Assembly (NCBI RefSeq): GCF_010975005.1
Contig: NZ_JAAIVC010000024.1
Span: forward strand, 1 to 33,435
Origin: Caulobacter sp. 17J65-9
Lineage (GTDB): Bacteria > Pseudomonadota > Alphaproteobacteria > Caulobacterales > Caulobacteraceae
Direction: 5' to 3'
Length of the DNA: 33,435 nucleotides
A model generated the notes under the pieces. The model saw nothing but the letters and a program-made list of their open reading frames with translations, was not told the origin of the DNA and did no database searches. Of this stretch, positions 24,669 to 31,476 are shown in pieces; position 1 is the stretch's first letter; each line of letters opens with the position of its first letter. Both the position numbers and the translations under genes were made by a program.

Positions 24669-25625
24669 ATGATCGAACTTGTTGTCGATGCGCGGAAGAA
24701 GGACCTGGGCGGCTTCGAGGTCGGACGGGTGCTGCCGTTCGCCGAGCGGCGCATGGTCGGGCCCTTCATCTTCCTGGATCACATGGGCCCCGCCGACTTC
24801 GAGCCGGGCCACGGCGTCGACGTGCGGCCGCACCCGCACATCGGCCTGTCGACCGTGACCTACCTGTTCGAAGGCGAACTGGTGCACCGCGACAGCCTGG
24901 GCTCGCACCTGAGCATCCAGCCCGGCGAGGTGAACTGGATGACCGCCGGCAAGGGCATCAGCCACTCCGAGCGCACCGACCCGTACCGCCGCGAGATCGG
25001 CGCGCGCCTGCACGGCATGCAGGCCTGGCTGGCCCTGCCGACCGAGCACGAGGAGGACGAGCCGGCCTTCGACCACTACACCGGCGCCGACCTGATGGAG
25101 TACCACGGCGAGGGTCTCTACGCCCGGCTGATCGCCGGCGAGGCCTACGGCGCCAAGTCGAAGGTGAAGACCCACTCGCCGCTGTTCTACGTGCACTGGG
25201 AGATGGCCGCCGGCGTGAAGTCGGCACCGCCCAAGGGGCATTCGGAACGCGCCGCCTACGTCGTGAAGGGCGCGATCGAGATCGACGGGCGCCGCTTCGA
25301 CGCCGGCCAGATGATCGTGTTCGAGAAGAACGCCGACGCGGTGGTCACCGCCCTGACCCCGGCCACGGTCATGCTCCTGGGCGGCGAGCCGGTGGGCGAG
25401 CGGCTGATCTGGTGGAACTTCGTCTCCTCCTCGAAGGAGCGGATGGAGCAGGCCAAGGCCGACTGGAAGGAAGGCCGCTTCGCCCTGCCGCCGCAGGACG
25501 ACAAGGAGTTCATCCCCCTGCCCGAGGAAGAGCCGCCGGTGCAGCAGGCGTCGGAGGCGGCTGAGGAGGAGGTCCAGGAAGCGGTCCCGGAAACGGTCCA
25601 GGCGGTGGCGCAGGCGGCGGGCTGA
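24669..25625 (+). CDS. pirin-family protein, 318 residues
   Basis: A bicupin pirin. The N-terminal cupin carries the metal site RPHPHIGLSTVTYLFEGE (His55, His57) with GKGISHSE (His99, Glu101). The second cupin contains GHSERAAYVVKGAIEIDG, as usual for the family. Related proteins include quercetin 2,3-dioxygenases and regulators of redox enzymes; the function here is not decided by sequence. The C-terminal tail (about 280-318) is rich in Glu, Pro, Ala, Gln and Val and beyond the fold. The ATG at 24669 has AGGGGTAGGG upstream. Fe is the likely metal, which is notable next to a Fur-like box downstream. Confidence 0.92.
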   Translation: MIELVVDARKKDLGGFEVGRVLPFAERRMVGPFIFLDHMGPADFEPGHGVDVRPHPHIGLSTVTYLFEGELVHRDSLGSHLSIQPGEVNWMTAGKGISHSERTDPYRREIGARLHGMQAWLALPTEHEEDEPAFDHYTGADLMEYHGEGLYARLIAGEAYGAKSKVKTHSPLFYVHWEMAAGVKSAPPKGHSERAAYVVKGAIEIDGRRFDAGQMIVFEKNADAVVTALTPATVMLLGGEPVGERLIWWNFVSSSKERMEQAKADWKEGRFALPPQDDKEFIPLPEEEPPVQQASEAAEEEVQEAVPETVQAVAQAAG

Positions 25626-25686
25626 GCCCCCGCCCGCTGCGGCTCGGCGCCCCTGCGGGAAATACCGTATTGCCTTCCGATCTGGG

Positions 25687-25707
25687 TGCGAGTCATTCTC
25701 AATCGCA
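25687..25707. promoter_or_regulatory. Fur-like box upstream of a 47-residue protein gene
   Basis: TGCGAGTCATTCTCAATCGCA. Read on the minus strand, TGCGATTGAGAATGACTCGCA contains TTGAGAATGA, close to the classic Fur half-sites. The outer arms TGCGA/TCGCA are perfect inverted repeats around the centre at 25697. It lies 20-40 bases before the start of the small gene, over or next to its presumed promoter, so iron-dependent repression is expected. Confidence 0.6.
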
Positions 25708-25726
25708 TCAGTTTGGGAGTCTCGCC

Positions 25727-25870
25727 ATGATCCTCCTCACCCTTGGCGTCGAGACGCTGGCGCGTCTGATGGAGCCGGAAGCGCGCGACCGCGAGGCGGC
25801 CTGGCTGCTGGCCGGGCCGGCCGACGACGTCGTCGATCCTGAAGAGGCGCCGCCCCCCGCGGACGCTTAG
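25727..25870 (+). CDS. small hypothetical protein, 47 residues, behind a Fur-like box
   Basis: A 47-residue protein (MILLTLGVETLARLMEPEAR at the start), acidic and Pro/Asp/Glu-rich at the C-terminus, with no Cys. I do not recognise it. The ATG at 25727 has GGGAG about 7 bases upstream. The Fur-like box directly before it makes an iron-responsive small protein likely. The stop codon overlaps that of the convergent minus-strand gene by 4 bases (TTAG, 25867-25870). It could be a leader protein rather than a working product. Confidence 0.6.
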   Translation: MILLTLGVETLARLMEPEARDREAAWLLAGPADDVVDPEEAPPPADA

Positions 25871-26190
25871 GTCCGGTCCCAGACCAGGTAGCGCCGCTCC
25901 TGCAGGGGCGCGGCGTTGAGCGCCGGCCACCAGGCCTCGTCGGCGTGGCGCAGATGCGCGGGCAGGGCCGCGCGCAGGGCGTCGAAGCCGCGCTGGCCGG
26001 CCGCGACGGTCAGGGCCGGGCCGTCCGCCCGGTAGAACACCAGCTCGACCGGCGTGGCCGCCGTGGCGCGCCGGGCCTCGACCTGATCCACCTCGCTCCA
26101 GGCCACGCGCGTGACCCCAGGCCGGCGCAGCAGCTCCTTGCGCAGCAGCCGCACCTCGCGGGCGTCGAATTCGATCTCGTACGAAGCCAT
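25867..26190 (-). CDS. hypothetical protein, 107 residues
   Basis: A soluble protein with alternating beta-like segments (YEIEFDAREVRLLRK, VTRVAWSEVDQVEARR, PVELVFYRADGPALTV) and a helix (FDALRAALPAHL), reminiscent of small PH-like domains; I do not recognise a family with certainty. The ATG at 26190 is preferred over the TTG three codons upstream; neither has a good ribosome site. It starts 18 bases downstream of the alpha/beta hydrolase gene on the same strand, so it is probably the second gene of that transcript. Confidence 0.65.
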   Translation of the reverse strand: MASYEIEFDAREVRLLRKELLRRPGVTRVAWSEVDQVEARRATAATPVELVFYRADGPALTVAAGQRGFDALRAALPAHLRHADEAWWPALNAAPLQERRYLVWDRT

Positions 26191-26208
26191 GGTCTGCAAG
26201 GTAGTCCG

Positions 26209-27186
26209 TCAGGCCGCCTTGAACACCCCGTGCCGCGCGCCCCAGGCCAGGAACAGGTCGGGCCATATGGCCGCGGGCTTGCCCTGGATCAGGCGCAGGC
26301 CGAAGCCGTGCTCGCCCTCCTCGAACACGTGCAGCTCGGCCGGGATCTTCGCCGCGCGCAGGGCGGAGAACATCATCAGGCTGTTTTCGACCGGCACGGC
26401 GCTGTCGTCGGCGGCGTGCACCAGGAAGGTCGGCGGGGTGTCGGGCCCGACGCTGCGTTCGCGCGAATAAGCGCCGATCCGCTCGTCGCTCGGCGAGGCC
26501 CCCAGCAGGAAGTCGCGCGAGCCGGGATGGGCGTGCGGCGCGGCCATGGTGATCACCGGATACATCAGGCCCGCGACGTCCGGCCGGGCGCTGACCGCGT
26601 CGCGGCCGTCGACCGGGGCGTAGACCGGCTGTCCGTGCCGGGTGGCCAGCGAAGCGGCCAGGTGTCCGCCGGCGGAGAAACCCAGCACCGCGATGCGCCC
26701 CGGATCGACGCCATAGCGCGCGGCGTCGGCGCGGATGATCCGTAGCGCCCGCTGGGCGTCCTGCAGGGGCGCGTCCGGGCCCGCGGCCCAGCCGTCGGCC
26801 GGCAGGCGGTAGCGCAGCACGAAGGCCGTGACGCCGGCCGCCGCCAGCCGCCGGGCGGCCTCGAAGCCCTCCTTGTCGATGACCACGCGCTTGTAGCCGC
26901 CGCCGGGGATGATCAGCACCGCCGCGCCTGAAGGACGGGCCGGCCGGAACACGGTCATCAGCGACTCGGTGACGCCGGTGGCGAAGCGGTCGCGATACTG
27001 GGCCGGGTCGGGGCTGCGCTCGACGATCTCCAGCTTCACGGCAGCGCGTTCGCCGCCGGGCGCGGCCCCGGGCCACAGCCGCACGATCTCGGTCGGGTCG
27101 TCGGAGTAGGTCGGGCCGGTGGCGGCTGCGGCGGGGCTGGCGGCGAGCGCGGCGCCCAGGCCCAGCACGGTGCGGCGATCAAGCAT
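26209..27186 (-). CDS. Tat-exported alpha/beta hydrolase (acetyl esterase-like), 325 residues
   Basis: An esterase of the BD-FAE/acetyl-xylan-esterase-like alpha/beta hydrolase group. The Tat-type signal is MLDRRTVLGLGAALAASPAA, ending in AAA. AVLIIPGGGYKRVV supplies the oxyanion hole, GFSAGG carries the nucleophile Ser171, and VHAADDSAVP and EGEHGFG supply the acid and His. Likely periplasmic hydrolysis of ester bonds on sugars or similar substrates. The ATG at 27186 is set by the signal peptide and has GGGGAG 7 bases upstream; longer frames run into the terminator of the upstream gene. It is followed by the 107-residue gene. Confidence 0.9.
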   Translation of the reverse strand: MLDRRTVLGLGAALAASPAAAATGPTYSDDPTEIVRLWPGAAPGGERAAVKLEIVERSPDPAQYRDRFATGVTESLMTVFRPARPSGAAVLIIPGGGYKRVVIDKEGFEAARRLAAAGVTAFVLRYRLPADGWAAGPDAPLQDAQRALRIIRADAARYGVDPGRIAVLGFSAGGHLAASLATRHGQPVYAPVDGRDAVSARPDVAGLMYPVITMAAPHAHPGSRDFLLGASPSDERIGAYSRERSVGPDTPPTFLVHAADDSAVPVENSLMMFSALRAAKIPAELHVFEEGEHGFGLRLIQGKPAAIWPDLFLAWGARHGVFKAA

Positions 27187-27262
27187 GGCGGTACTCCCCG
27201 ACTGAGACGGGGAGCTTAGGCGGGCGGCGGGCCGCTCCCAAATCGGGGTCGCAGGCACGAAA

Positions 27263-27290
27263 AAGGGCGCGGACCGAGGCCCGCGCCCTT
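27263..27290 (-). terminator. Rho-independent terminator after the thiolase gene
   Basis: A perfect 10-bp stem (AAGGGCGCGG / CCGCGCCCTT, 8-base loop). On the minus strand a TTTTT run follows, 23 bases after the thiolase stop codon. It separates the thiolase from the alpha/beta hydrolase gene. Confidence 0.85.
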
Positions 27291-27313
27291 CACGCTCGTT
27301 CAGCGGACCGGGA

Positions 27314-28507
27314 TCAGACCAGCTCGATCGCCATGGCGGTCGCTTCGCCGCCGCCGATGCACAGCGAGGCCAGGCCCTTCTTGCCGCCGGTCTTCTCCAG
27401 GGCGGAGATCAGGGTGGCGATCACGCGCGCGCCCGACGCGCCGATCGGGTGGCCCAGCGCGCAGGCGCCGCCGTGGATGTTCAGCTTGTCGTGCGGGATG
27501 TTCATGTCGCGCATGGCGATCATCGGCACCACGGCGAAGGCTTCGTTGACTTCGAACAGGTCGACGTCGTCGACGCTCCAGCCGGCCTTCTTCAGCGCCT
27601 TCTCCATCGCCGGCACTGGGGCGGTGGTGAACTTGCCCGGCTCGTGGGCGTGGGCGGCGTGCGAGACCACCTTGGCGACGATCGGCAGGCCCAGCTTCTC
27701 GGCGACCGACTGGCGGGTCATCACCAGGGCGGCGGCGCCGTCGGAGATCGACGAGGCGTTGGCGGCGGTGATGCCGCCGTCCTTGGCGAAGGCCGGCTTC
27801 AGGGTCGGGATCTTGGCCGGGTCGGCCTTCAGCGGCTGCTCGTCCTTCGAGACCACCTCGACGCCCTTGCGGGTGGTGACTTCCACCGGGACGATCTCAC
27901 GCTCGAAGGCGCCGCTCTCCACCGCCGCCTTGGCGCGCGAGAGGCTCTCGATGGCGTAGGCGTCCATGTCCTCGCGGGTGAACTGGTACTCGCGGGCGGT
28001 GTCCTCGGCGAAGGCGCCCATCAGCTTGCCCGGCGTGTAGGCGTCTTCCAGGCCGTCCAGGTACATGGAGTCCGAGATGGTGTCGTGACCGATGCGGGCC
28101 CCGCCGCGGTGCTTGCCCATCAGGTACGGGGCGTTGGTCATGGACTCCATGCCGCCCGCCACGATCACGTCGGCGCTGCCGGCGGCGAGCGCGTCGTGCG
28201 CCATGATCGCCGCCTGCATGCCCGAGCCGCACATCTTGTTGACGGTGGTGGCCTCGGTGTTCAGCGACAGGCCCGCGCCCAGCGCCGCCTGGCGGGCCGG
28301 CGCCTGGCCGAGGCCGGCGGGCAGCACGCAGCCCATGAAGATCTGCTCGACCTTGTCGGCGGGCAGGCCGGCGCGCTCCAGCGCGGCCTTCACGGCGACG
28401 GCGCCGAGCTGGGTGGACTTCACGCCCGAGAGCGCGCCCTGGAAGCCGCCCATCGGCGTGCGGGCGTAGGAGGCGATGACGACGGGATCGGAGCCGTTGG
28501 CGGGCAT
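27314..28507 (-). CDS. acetyl-CoA acetyltransferase (thiolase), 397 residues
   Basis: A biosynthetic-type thiolase of the AtoB/PhaA group. The active-site Cys93 is in NKMCGSGMQAA, the His in GGACALGHPIGASGARV (His353), and the second Cys in CIGGGEATAM (Cys383). It condenses two acetyl-CoA to acetoacetyl-CoA, or does the reverse, in ketone and polyhydroxyalkanoate metabolism. Cytosolic tetramer by family. The ATG at 28507 has GAGGAT before it, and the acyl-CoA thioesterase gene lies 33 bases upstream on the same strand, so they form an operon for acyl-CoA turnover, closed by the terminator at 27263-27290. Confidence 0.96.
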   Translation of the reverse strand: MPANGSDPVVIASYARTPMGGFQGALSGVKSTQLGAVAVKAALERAGLPADKVEQIFMGCVLPAGLGQAPARQAALGAGLSLNTEATTVNKMCGSGMQAAIMAHDALAAGSADVIVAGGMESMTNAPYLMGKHRGGARIGHDTISDSMYLDGLEDAYTPGKLMGAFAEDTAREYQFTREDMDAYAIESLSRAKAAVESGAFEREIVPVEVTTRKGVEVVSKDEQPLKADPAKIPTLKPAFAKDGGITAANASSISDGAAALVMTRQSVAEKLGLPIVAKVVSHAAHAHEPGKFTTAPVPAMEKALKKAGWSVDDVDLFEVNEAFAVVPMIAMRDMNIPHDKLNIHGGACALGHPIGASGARVIATLISALEKTGGKKGLASLCIGGGEATAMAIELV

Positions 28508-28540
28508 GGGAATCCTCGATGACTGTGTTGTTGGGGCGAG

Positions 28541-29404
28541 TTAAACCGCCGCCGAGGCGCCTCGCGCAAGCACCTTTCTCAGCTGGCGGGCCACGCCGAG
28601 CAGTTCGCCCGCGCGGTTCCAGGCCGTTCCGTCCTCCACCGCCCAGCCGTTCGCCCAGTCGCGGGTCCTGAACTCGAACAGGGCCCAGCCGTCGGGCGCG
28701 ACGTCCGGCGTGAGGGCGCGCGCGAAGTCGTATCTAAGGTCGACGGTGGCCGCCGGCCAGGGACGATCGGTCACGGCGTAGAAGGACGGGAACACCGCGT
28801 CGAACAGGAAGGCCAGGCGCGCCGCGTCCAGCGGCAGGCCGTCGTTCAGCCGCATCCAGATGCGGATCACCGCCTCCTCGCCGTTGGCGAACGGAAAGCC
28901 GGCGCCGGCCGGGCGATAGTCGGCCAGCTGGGTGAAGTGCGGGACGATGGCCGGCGGCAGGTCCAGCGGGGCCAGGCCTTCCGGTTGGGCGACGCCGGCA
29001 GGCCGGCTTAGCGGTCGGTGCGCGGGGCTGGTCGCGTCCTGGCCGAAGGTGAGGCCGGCGGTGAAGCGCGTGTCGCCCGCCTGGTGCGCCACGACCTGGG
29101 CGAAGGTGGTGGTGCGCGCGCCGCGCAGGCGCGAGGCCTCAAGCGTCAGCGGCGCGAAATCCGGCTTGGCCAGGTACTGGACCGACACGGTGCGCACCGG
29201 CGCGCCCGGGGTCAGCGCCTGCTCGGCGGCGCGGATCGCCAGGGCGGCCAGATAGCCGCCGTTAGGGCCGCCGCGCCCCGGCGAGGCCTCCATGCGGGCG
29301 TTGGAAAGACGAAGGGGCGGGAGCGCGCTCAGGCTCCCGCCCAGTTGGTCGGTGCGCAGGCGGATCGCCGCATCGAACTCGGCCGTGTCGAGCGCCTCAT
29401 ACAT
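28541..29404 (-). CDS. acyl-CoA thioesterase (TesB-like double hotdog), 287 residues
   Basis: Two hotdog domains: the first around GGPNGGYLAALAIRAAEQ and VRTVSVQYLAKPDF, the second ending in AVEDGTAWNRAGELLGVARQ, the family's characteristic final motif. It hydrolyses acyl-CoA to free acid and CoA in the cytosol. The ATG at 29404 has an excellent Shine-Dalgarno sequence (GGAGGT). It heads the operon with the thiolase. An inverted repeat at 29441-29456 lies in its upstream region, which it shares with the divergent secreted beta/gamma-crystallin protein. Confidence 0.9.
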   Translation of the reverse strand: MYEALDTAEFDAAIRLRTDQLGGSLSALPPLRLSNARMEASPGRGGPNGGYLAALAIRAAEQALTPGAPVRTVSVQYLAKPDFAPLTLEASRLRGARTTTFAQVVAHQAGDTRFTAGLTFGQDATSPAHRPLSRPAGVAQPEGLAPLDLPPAIVPHFTQLADYRPAGAGFPFANGEEAVIRIWMRLNDGLPLDAARLAFLFDAVFPSFYAVTDRPWPAATVDLRYDFARALTPDVAPDGWALFEFRTRDWANGWAVEDGTAWNRAGELLGVARQLRKVLARGASAAV

Positions 29405-29440
29405 CGGCTCACCTCCGTTGCGATTGGAAACCTAGTAATG

Positions 29441-29456
29441 TGCGTCCTTAAACGCA
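29441..29456. repeat. inverted repeat TGCGT-N6-ACGCA between divergent thioesterase and crystallin-type genes
   Basis: Perfect 5-base arms around CCTTAA, 37 bases upstream of the thioesterase start. A similar pair, GTTGCG (29417-29422) and CGCAAC (29453-29458), flanks it. It may bind a regulator of the fatty-acyl operon; short arms make chance possible. Confidence 0.35.
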
Positions 29457-29579
29457 ACTGACAAAAAGTTTCCGCGGTCGGGATCAAAAGCCCAATGGCC
29501 AAGGTTGATGGGGGCGTACGGCAAAGCTCGCCCCGTCGGGGGGCCGGCTCCTCTCAGCGCGTGAAGAAGGAGATCGTCG

Positions 29580-30152
29580 ATGCGTTCCGTTCTCTGTTTC
29601 GTGGCCGCGGCCGCTCTCGGCCTGTCCGCCCCCGCCGCCCAGGCGGCCTCGTTCCCGAACGTGCCGAAAATGGTCTCCAGCGCCTGGACCAAGGTGTCCA
29701 CCACGGTGAAGCGGCCGTTCGTCAAGAAGAACACCGCGCCGCTCCCCACGTCGACGCCGGCGACCGACCCCGCGACCGAGACCCCGACGCCGCCGGCGGC
29801 CGCGGCGACGATTGGGGCGACGACTGGCACGACGACCGACGCGACGACGACGACCCCGATGGTCGCCCCCGCCCCGAACGCCGCGACGGCGCTGATCATC
29901 TACAGCGGCAAGGAATGGAGCGGCCGGCAGCTGAAGCTGACCGGCGACACGCCCAACCTCGGCGCGATGGAATTCAACAACCGGACGCGTTCGGTGCGGG
30001 TCCCGGCCGGCGAAACCTGGGAGTTCTGCAGCGACCGCGCCTATCGCGGCCATTGCCTGGCGCTGACCGGTGAAGTCGCCGACATCAAGGTCTACCAGAT
30101 GCTCGAGCGGATCACTTCGGTGCGGAAACTGCCGAAGGCGCCGGAGGCCTGA
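29580..30152 (+). CDS. secreted beta/gamma-crystallin-fold protein with Thr/Pro-rich linker, 190 residues
   Basis: The signal peptide ends in AQA-AS (about residue 22). A basic region and a long Thr/Pro/Ala-rich linker (about 50-100) follow. The C-terminal domain (about 104-186) has the Greek-key pattern of beta/gamma-crystallins: IIYSGKEWSGRQLKLTGD, NLGAMEFNNRTRSVRV, ETWEFCSDRAYRGHCLAL and ERITSVRKL. In many bacteria such domains bind Ca2+ or serve as stable periplasmic or surface proteins. The two Cys may form a disulfide. The ATG at 29580 has AAGGAGAT upstream. The protein is exported and may attach to the cell surface through the linker. Confidence 0.88.
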   Translation: MRSVLCFVAAAALGLSAPAAQAASFPNVPKMVSSAWTKVSTTVKRPFVKKNTAPLPTSTPATDPATETPTPPAAAATIGATTGTTTDATTTTPMVAPAPNAATALIIYSGKEWSGRQLKLTGDTPNLGAMEFNNRTRSVRVPAGETWEFCSDRAYRGHCLALTGEVADIKVYQMLERITSVRKLPKAPEA

Positions 30153-30224
30153 ATCGCAGCGGGCGGTCCGTCGTCAAAAGCAACGCCCCTTGTTTTCGGG
30201 CTGACGCAAGGGCATCTTTCGGGC

Positions 30225-30716
30225 ATGGGCCGCACCGCCGATTATTCGCGTCAAAGCTGCAGCATCGCCGCCACCCTCGAGGTGATCGGCGACCCGTGGA
30301 CTCTGCTGGTGATCCGCGACGCCTTCCGGGGCGTCCGCCGGTTCGAACAGTGGCAGGAGCGGCTGGGCGTCGCGCGCAACGTGCTGGCCTCGCGTCTGAA
30401 GAGCCTGGTCCAGCACGGCGTGCTCGAGCCCCGGGTCTATTCCGAGCGGCCGCTGCGCCACGAGTACGTCCTGACCGCCAAGGGCAAGGACCTCTACAAG
30501 GTGCTGCTGACCCTGCACGACTGGGGCGCGTCGCACCTGTACGGCGACGAGGGCGCGGGCGTCAGCTTCGTGCACAAGCCCTGCGGCCACGAGCTGAAGC
30601 CGACCCTGGCCTGCGCCTGCTGCGGCGAAGAGGTGAAGCCGCGCGACCTGGAGATGAAGGTCGAGCCGGACCGCCCCACCGTCGGCGACGTGCTGAACAA
30701 GGGCGAGGCGGCTTAG
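30225..30716 (+). CDS. HxlR-family regulator with Cys-rich C-terminus, 163 residues
   Basis: The HxlR winged helix spans about residues 12-108: CSIAATLEVIGDPWTLLVIR, GVARNVLASRLKSLVQHGVL and HEYVLTAKGKDL. The N-terminal Cys12 is in the place where redox-active HxlR proteins carry theirs. The extra C-terminal part (about 110-163) is unusual, with PCGHELKPTLACACCGEEV giving Cys120, Cys130, Cys132 and Cys133, which looks like a zinc or thiol site. A dyad CCCTTG/CAAGGG lies at 30187-30212 just upstream. The ATG at 30225 has only a weak ribosome site. The next gene begins 11 bases later. Confidence 0.9.
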   Translation: MGRTADYSRQSCSIAATLEVIGDPWTLLVIRDAFRGVRRFEQWQERLGVARNVLASRLKSLVQHGVLEPRVYSERPLRHEYVLTAKGKDLYKVLLTLHDWGASHLYGDEGAGVSFVHKPCGHELKPTLACACCGEEVKPRDLEMKVEPDRPTVGDVLNKGEAA

Positions 30717-30727
30717 GCCGTGGCTCC

Positions 30728-31018
30728 GTGGGTGCGTTTAACGAACTGATCGTTGACGAGAACGGCCACGAACTCGCGATCCAGTTTAAGGCCGGCGAAC
30801 GACGGCAGCATTGTTATCGTCTCGGCCAAGCGATCCTCCCGGGCTTTGACGACTTGAGCGGCACAGTTCTGGCCACCGGCATGGCCGGGTGGGGGACAGA
30901 GCAGGAGCCTTGGCGCTACTTCGTCCTTACCTTGGAAGACGGCGTGCTGCGGTCCTATCGAGAAGTGGATGAGGCGACCTTTGATGAGCTCGACCGGTCC
31001 CTCCCTGAGCGGGCCTGA
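30728..31018 (+). CDS. hypothetical protein, 96 residues
   Basis: A soluble acidic protein (GAFNELIVDENGHELAIQFK..., ending RSLPERA) that reads as a real coding frame: balanced amino acids, Trp and aromatic residues in sensible places, codons less GC-rich than neighbours. I do not recognise the family. It starts at GTG 30728 without a good ribosome site and may be coupled to the HxlR gene 11 bases before. It converges with the membrane-protein gene on the minus strand, 5 bases from its stop. Annotation of the start is uncertain. Confidence 0.6.
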   Translation: MGAFNELIVDENGHELAIQFKAGERRQHCYRLGQAILPGFDDLSGTVLATGMAGWGTEQEPWRYFVLTLEDGVLRSYREVDEATFDELDRSLPERA

Positions 31019-31023
31019 AGGCT

Positions 31024-31476
31024 TCAAGTCAATGCCACGCGCCGGTAGGCGACCCGCCAGATCACCCAGCCGACGACGGCGCCCGCTAGGGCGGCGGCGC
31101 CGGTCAAAGCAAACAGTGCTACCGGCGCGTGATGTGGCGGAGCGGCCAAAAATAGCGCCAAGAGCAGCGCGATCGGCGCCAGGTTCAAACCGGCGCCGAG
31201 GGACATGGCGTCGGTCGGTCGGCGAAGTCCTGAGTTGTGCATCACCGCCCAGCCGGGCGCACCAAGCGCGAATAGGCCGGCAAGATAGATCGGGGTGACG
31301 GACACCCAGCCTTGGGCCGCCAATCTGACAAAGGTCCAAACGTCTGGCGTACGCCAGATGACGCTGGAGGTGACGGGCAGGGCGAGGGGACACCACAGCG
31401 CGCCGGCGGCCGCTGCCCCTACGAGCAGGCCGAGCACCGCTCGAAGTGGGGTCGTTGTGTAGGTCGCGCGGCTCAT
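31024..31476 (-). CDS. hypothetical four-helix membrane protein, 150 residues
   Basis: An integral membrane protein of about four helices: residues 11-33, 50-70, about 85-110 and 117-140. Short polar loops contain WRTPDVW and HNSGLRRPTDAMS. The family is not recognised. It starts with ATG at 31476, overlapping the desaturase stop in ATGA, a translational coupling, so it should be made together with the desaturase; it may belong to the same lipid or membrane function. Codon use is a little less GC-rich than in the desaturase. Confidence 0.75.
   Translation of the reverse strand: MSRATYTTTPLRAVLGLLVGAAAAGALWCPLALPVTSSVIWRTPDVWTFVRLAAQGWVSVTPIYLAGLFALGAPGWAVMHNSGLRRPTDAMSLGAGLNLAPIALLLALFLAAPPHHAPVALFALTGAAALAGAVVGWVIWRVAYRRVALT

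Noticed and set aside
29735-29880. Repetitive Thr/Pro/Ala codon stretch as a possible tandem repeat
   Set aside because: It is a low-complexity protein linker without a regular repeat unit.
31343-31358. Perfect 16-base palindrome TCTGGCGTACGCCAGA
   Set aside because: It is inside the coding sequence of the four-helix membrane protein, and about one perfect 16-base palindrome per 65 kb is expected by chance, so one in 33 kb means little.
30713-31396. A minus-strand frame of 227 codons across the 3' ends of two convergent genes
   Set aside because: It is Arg-rich without domain features and overlaps the better supported 30728-31018 and 31024-31476 genes.
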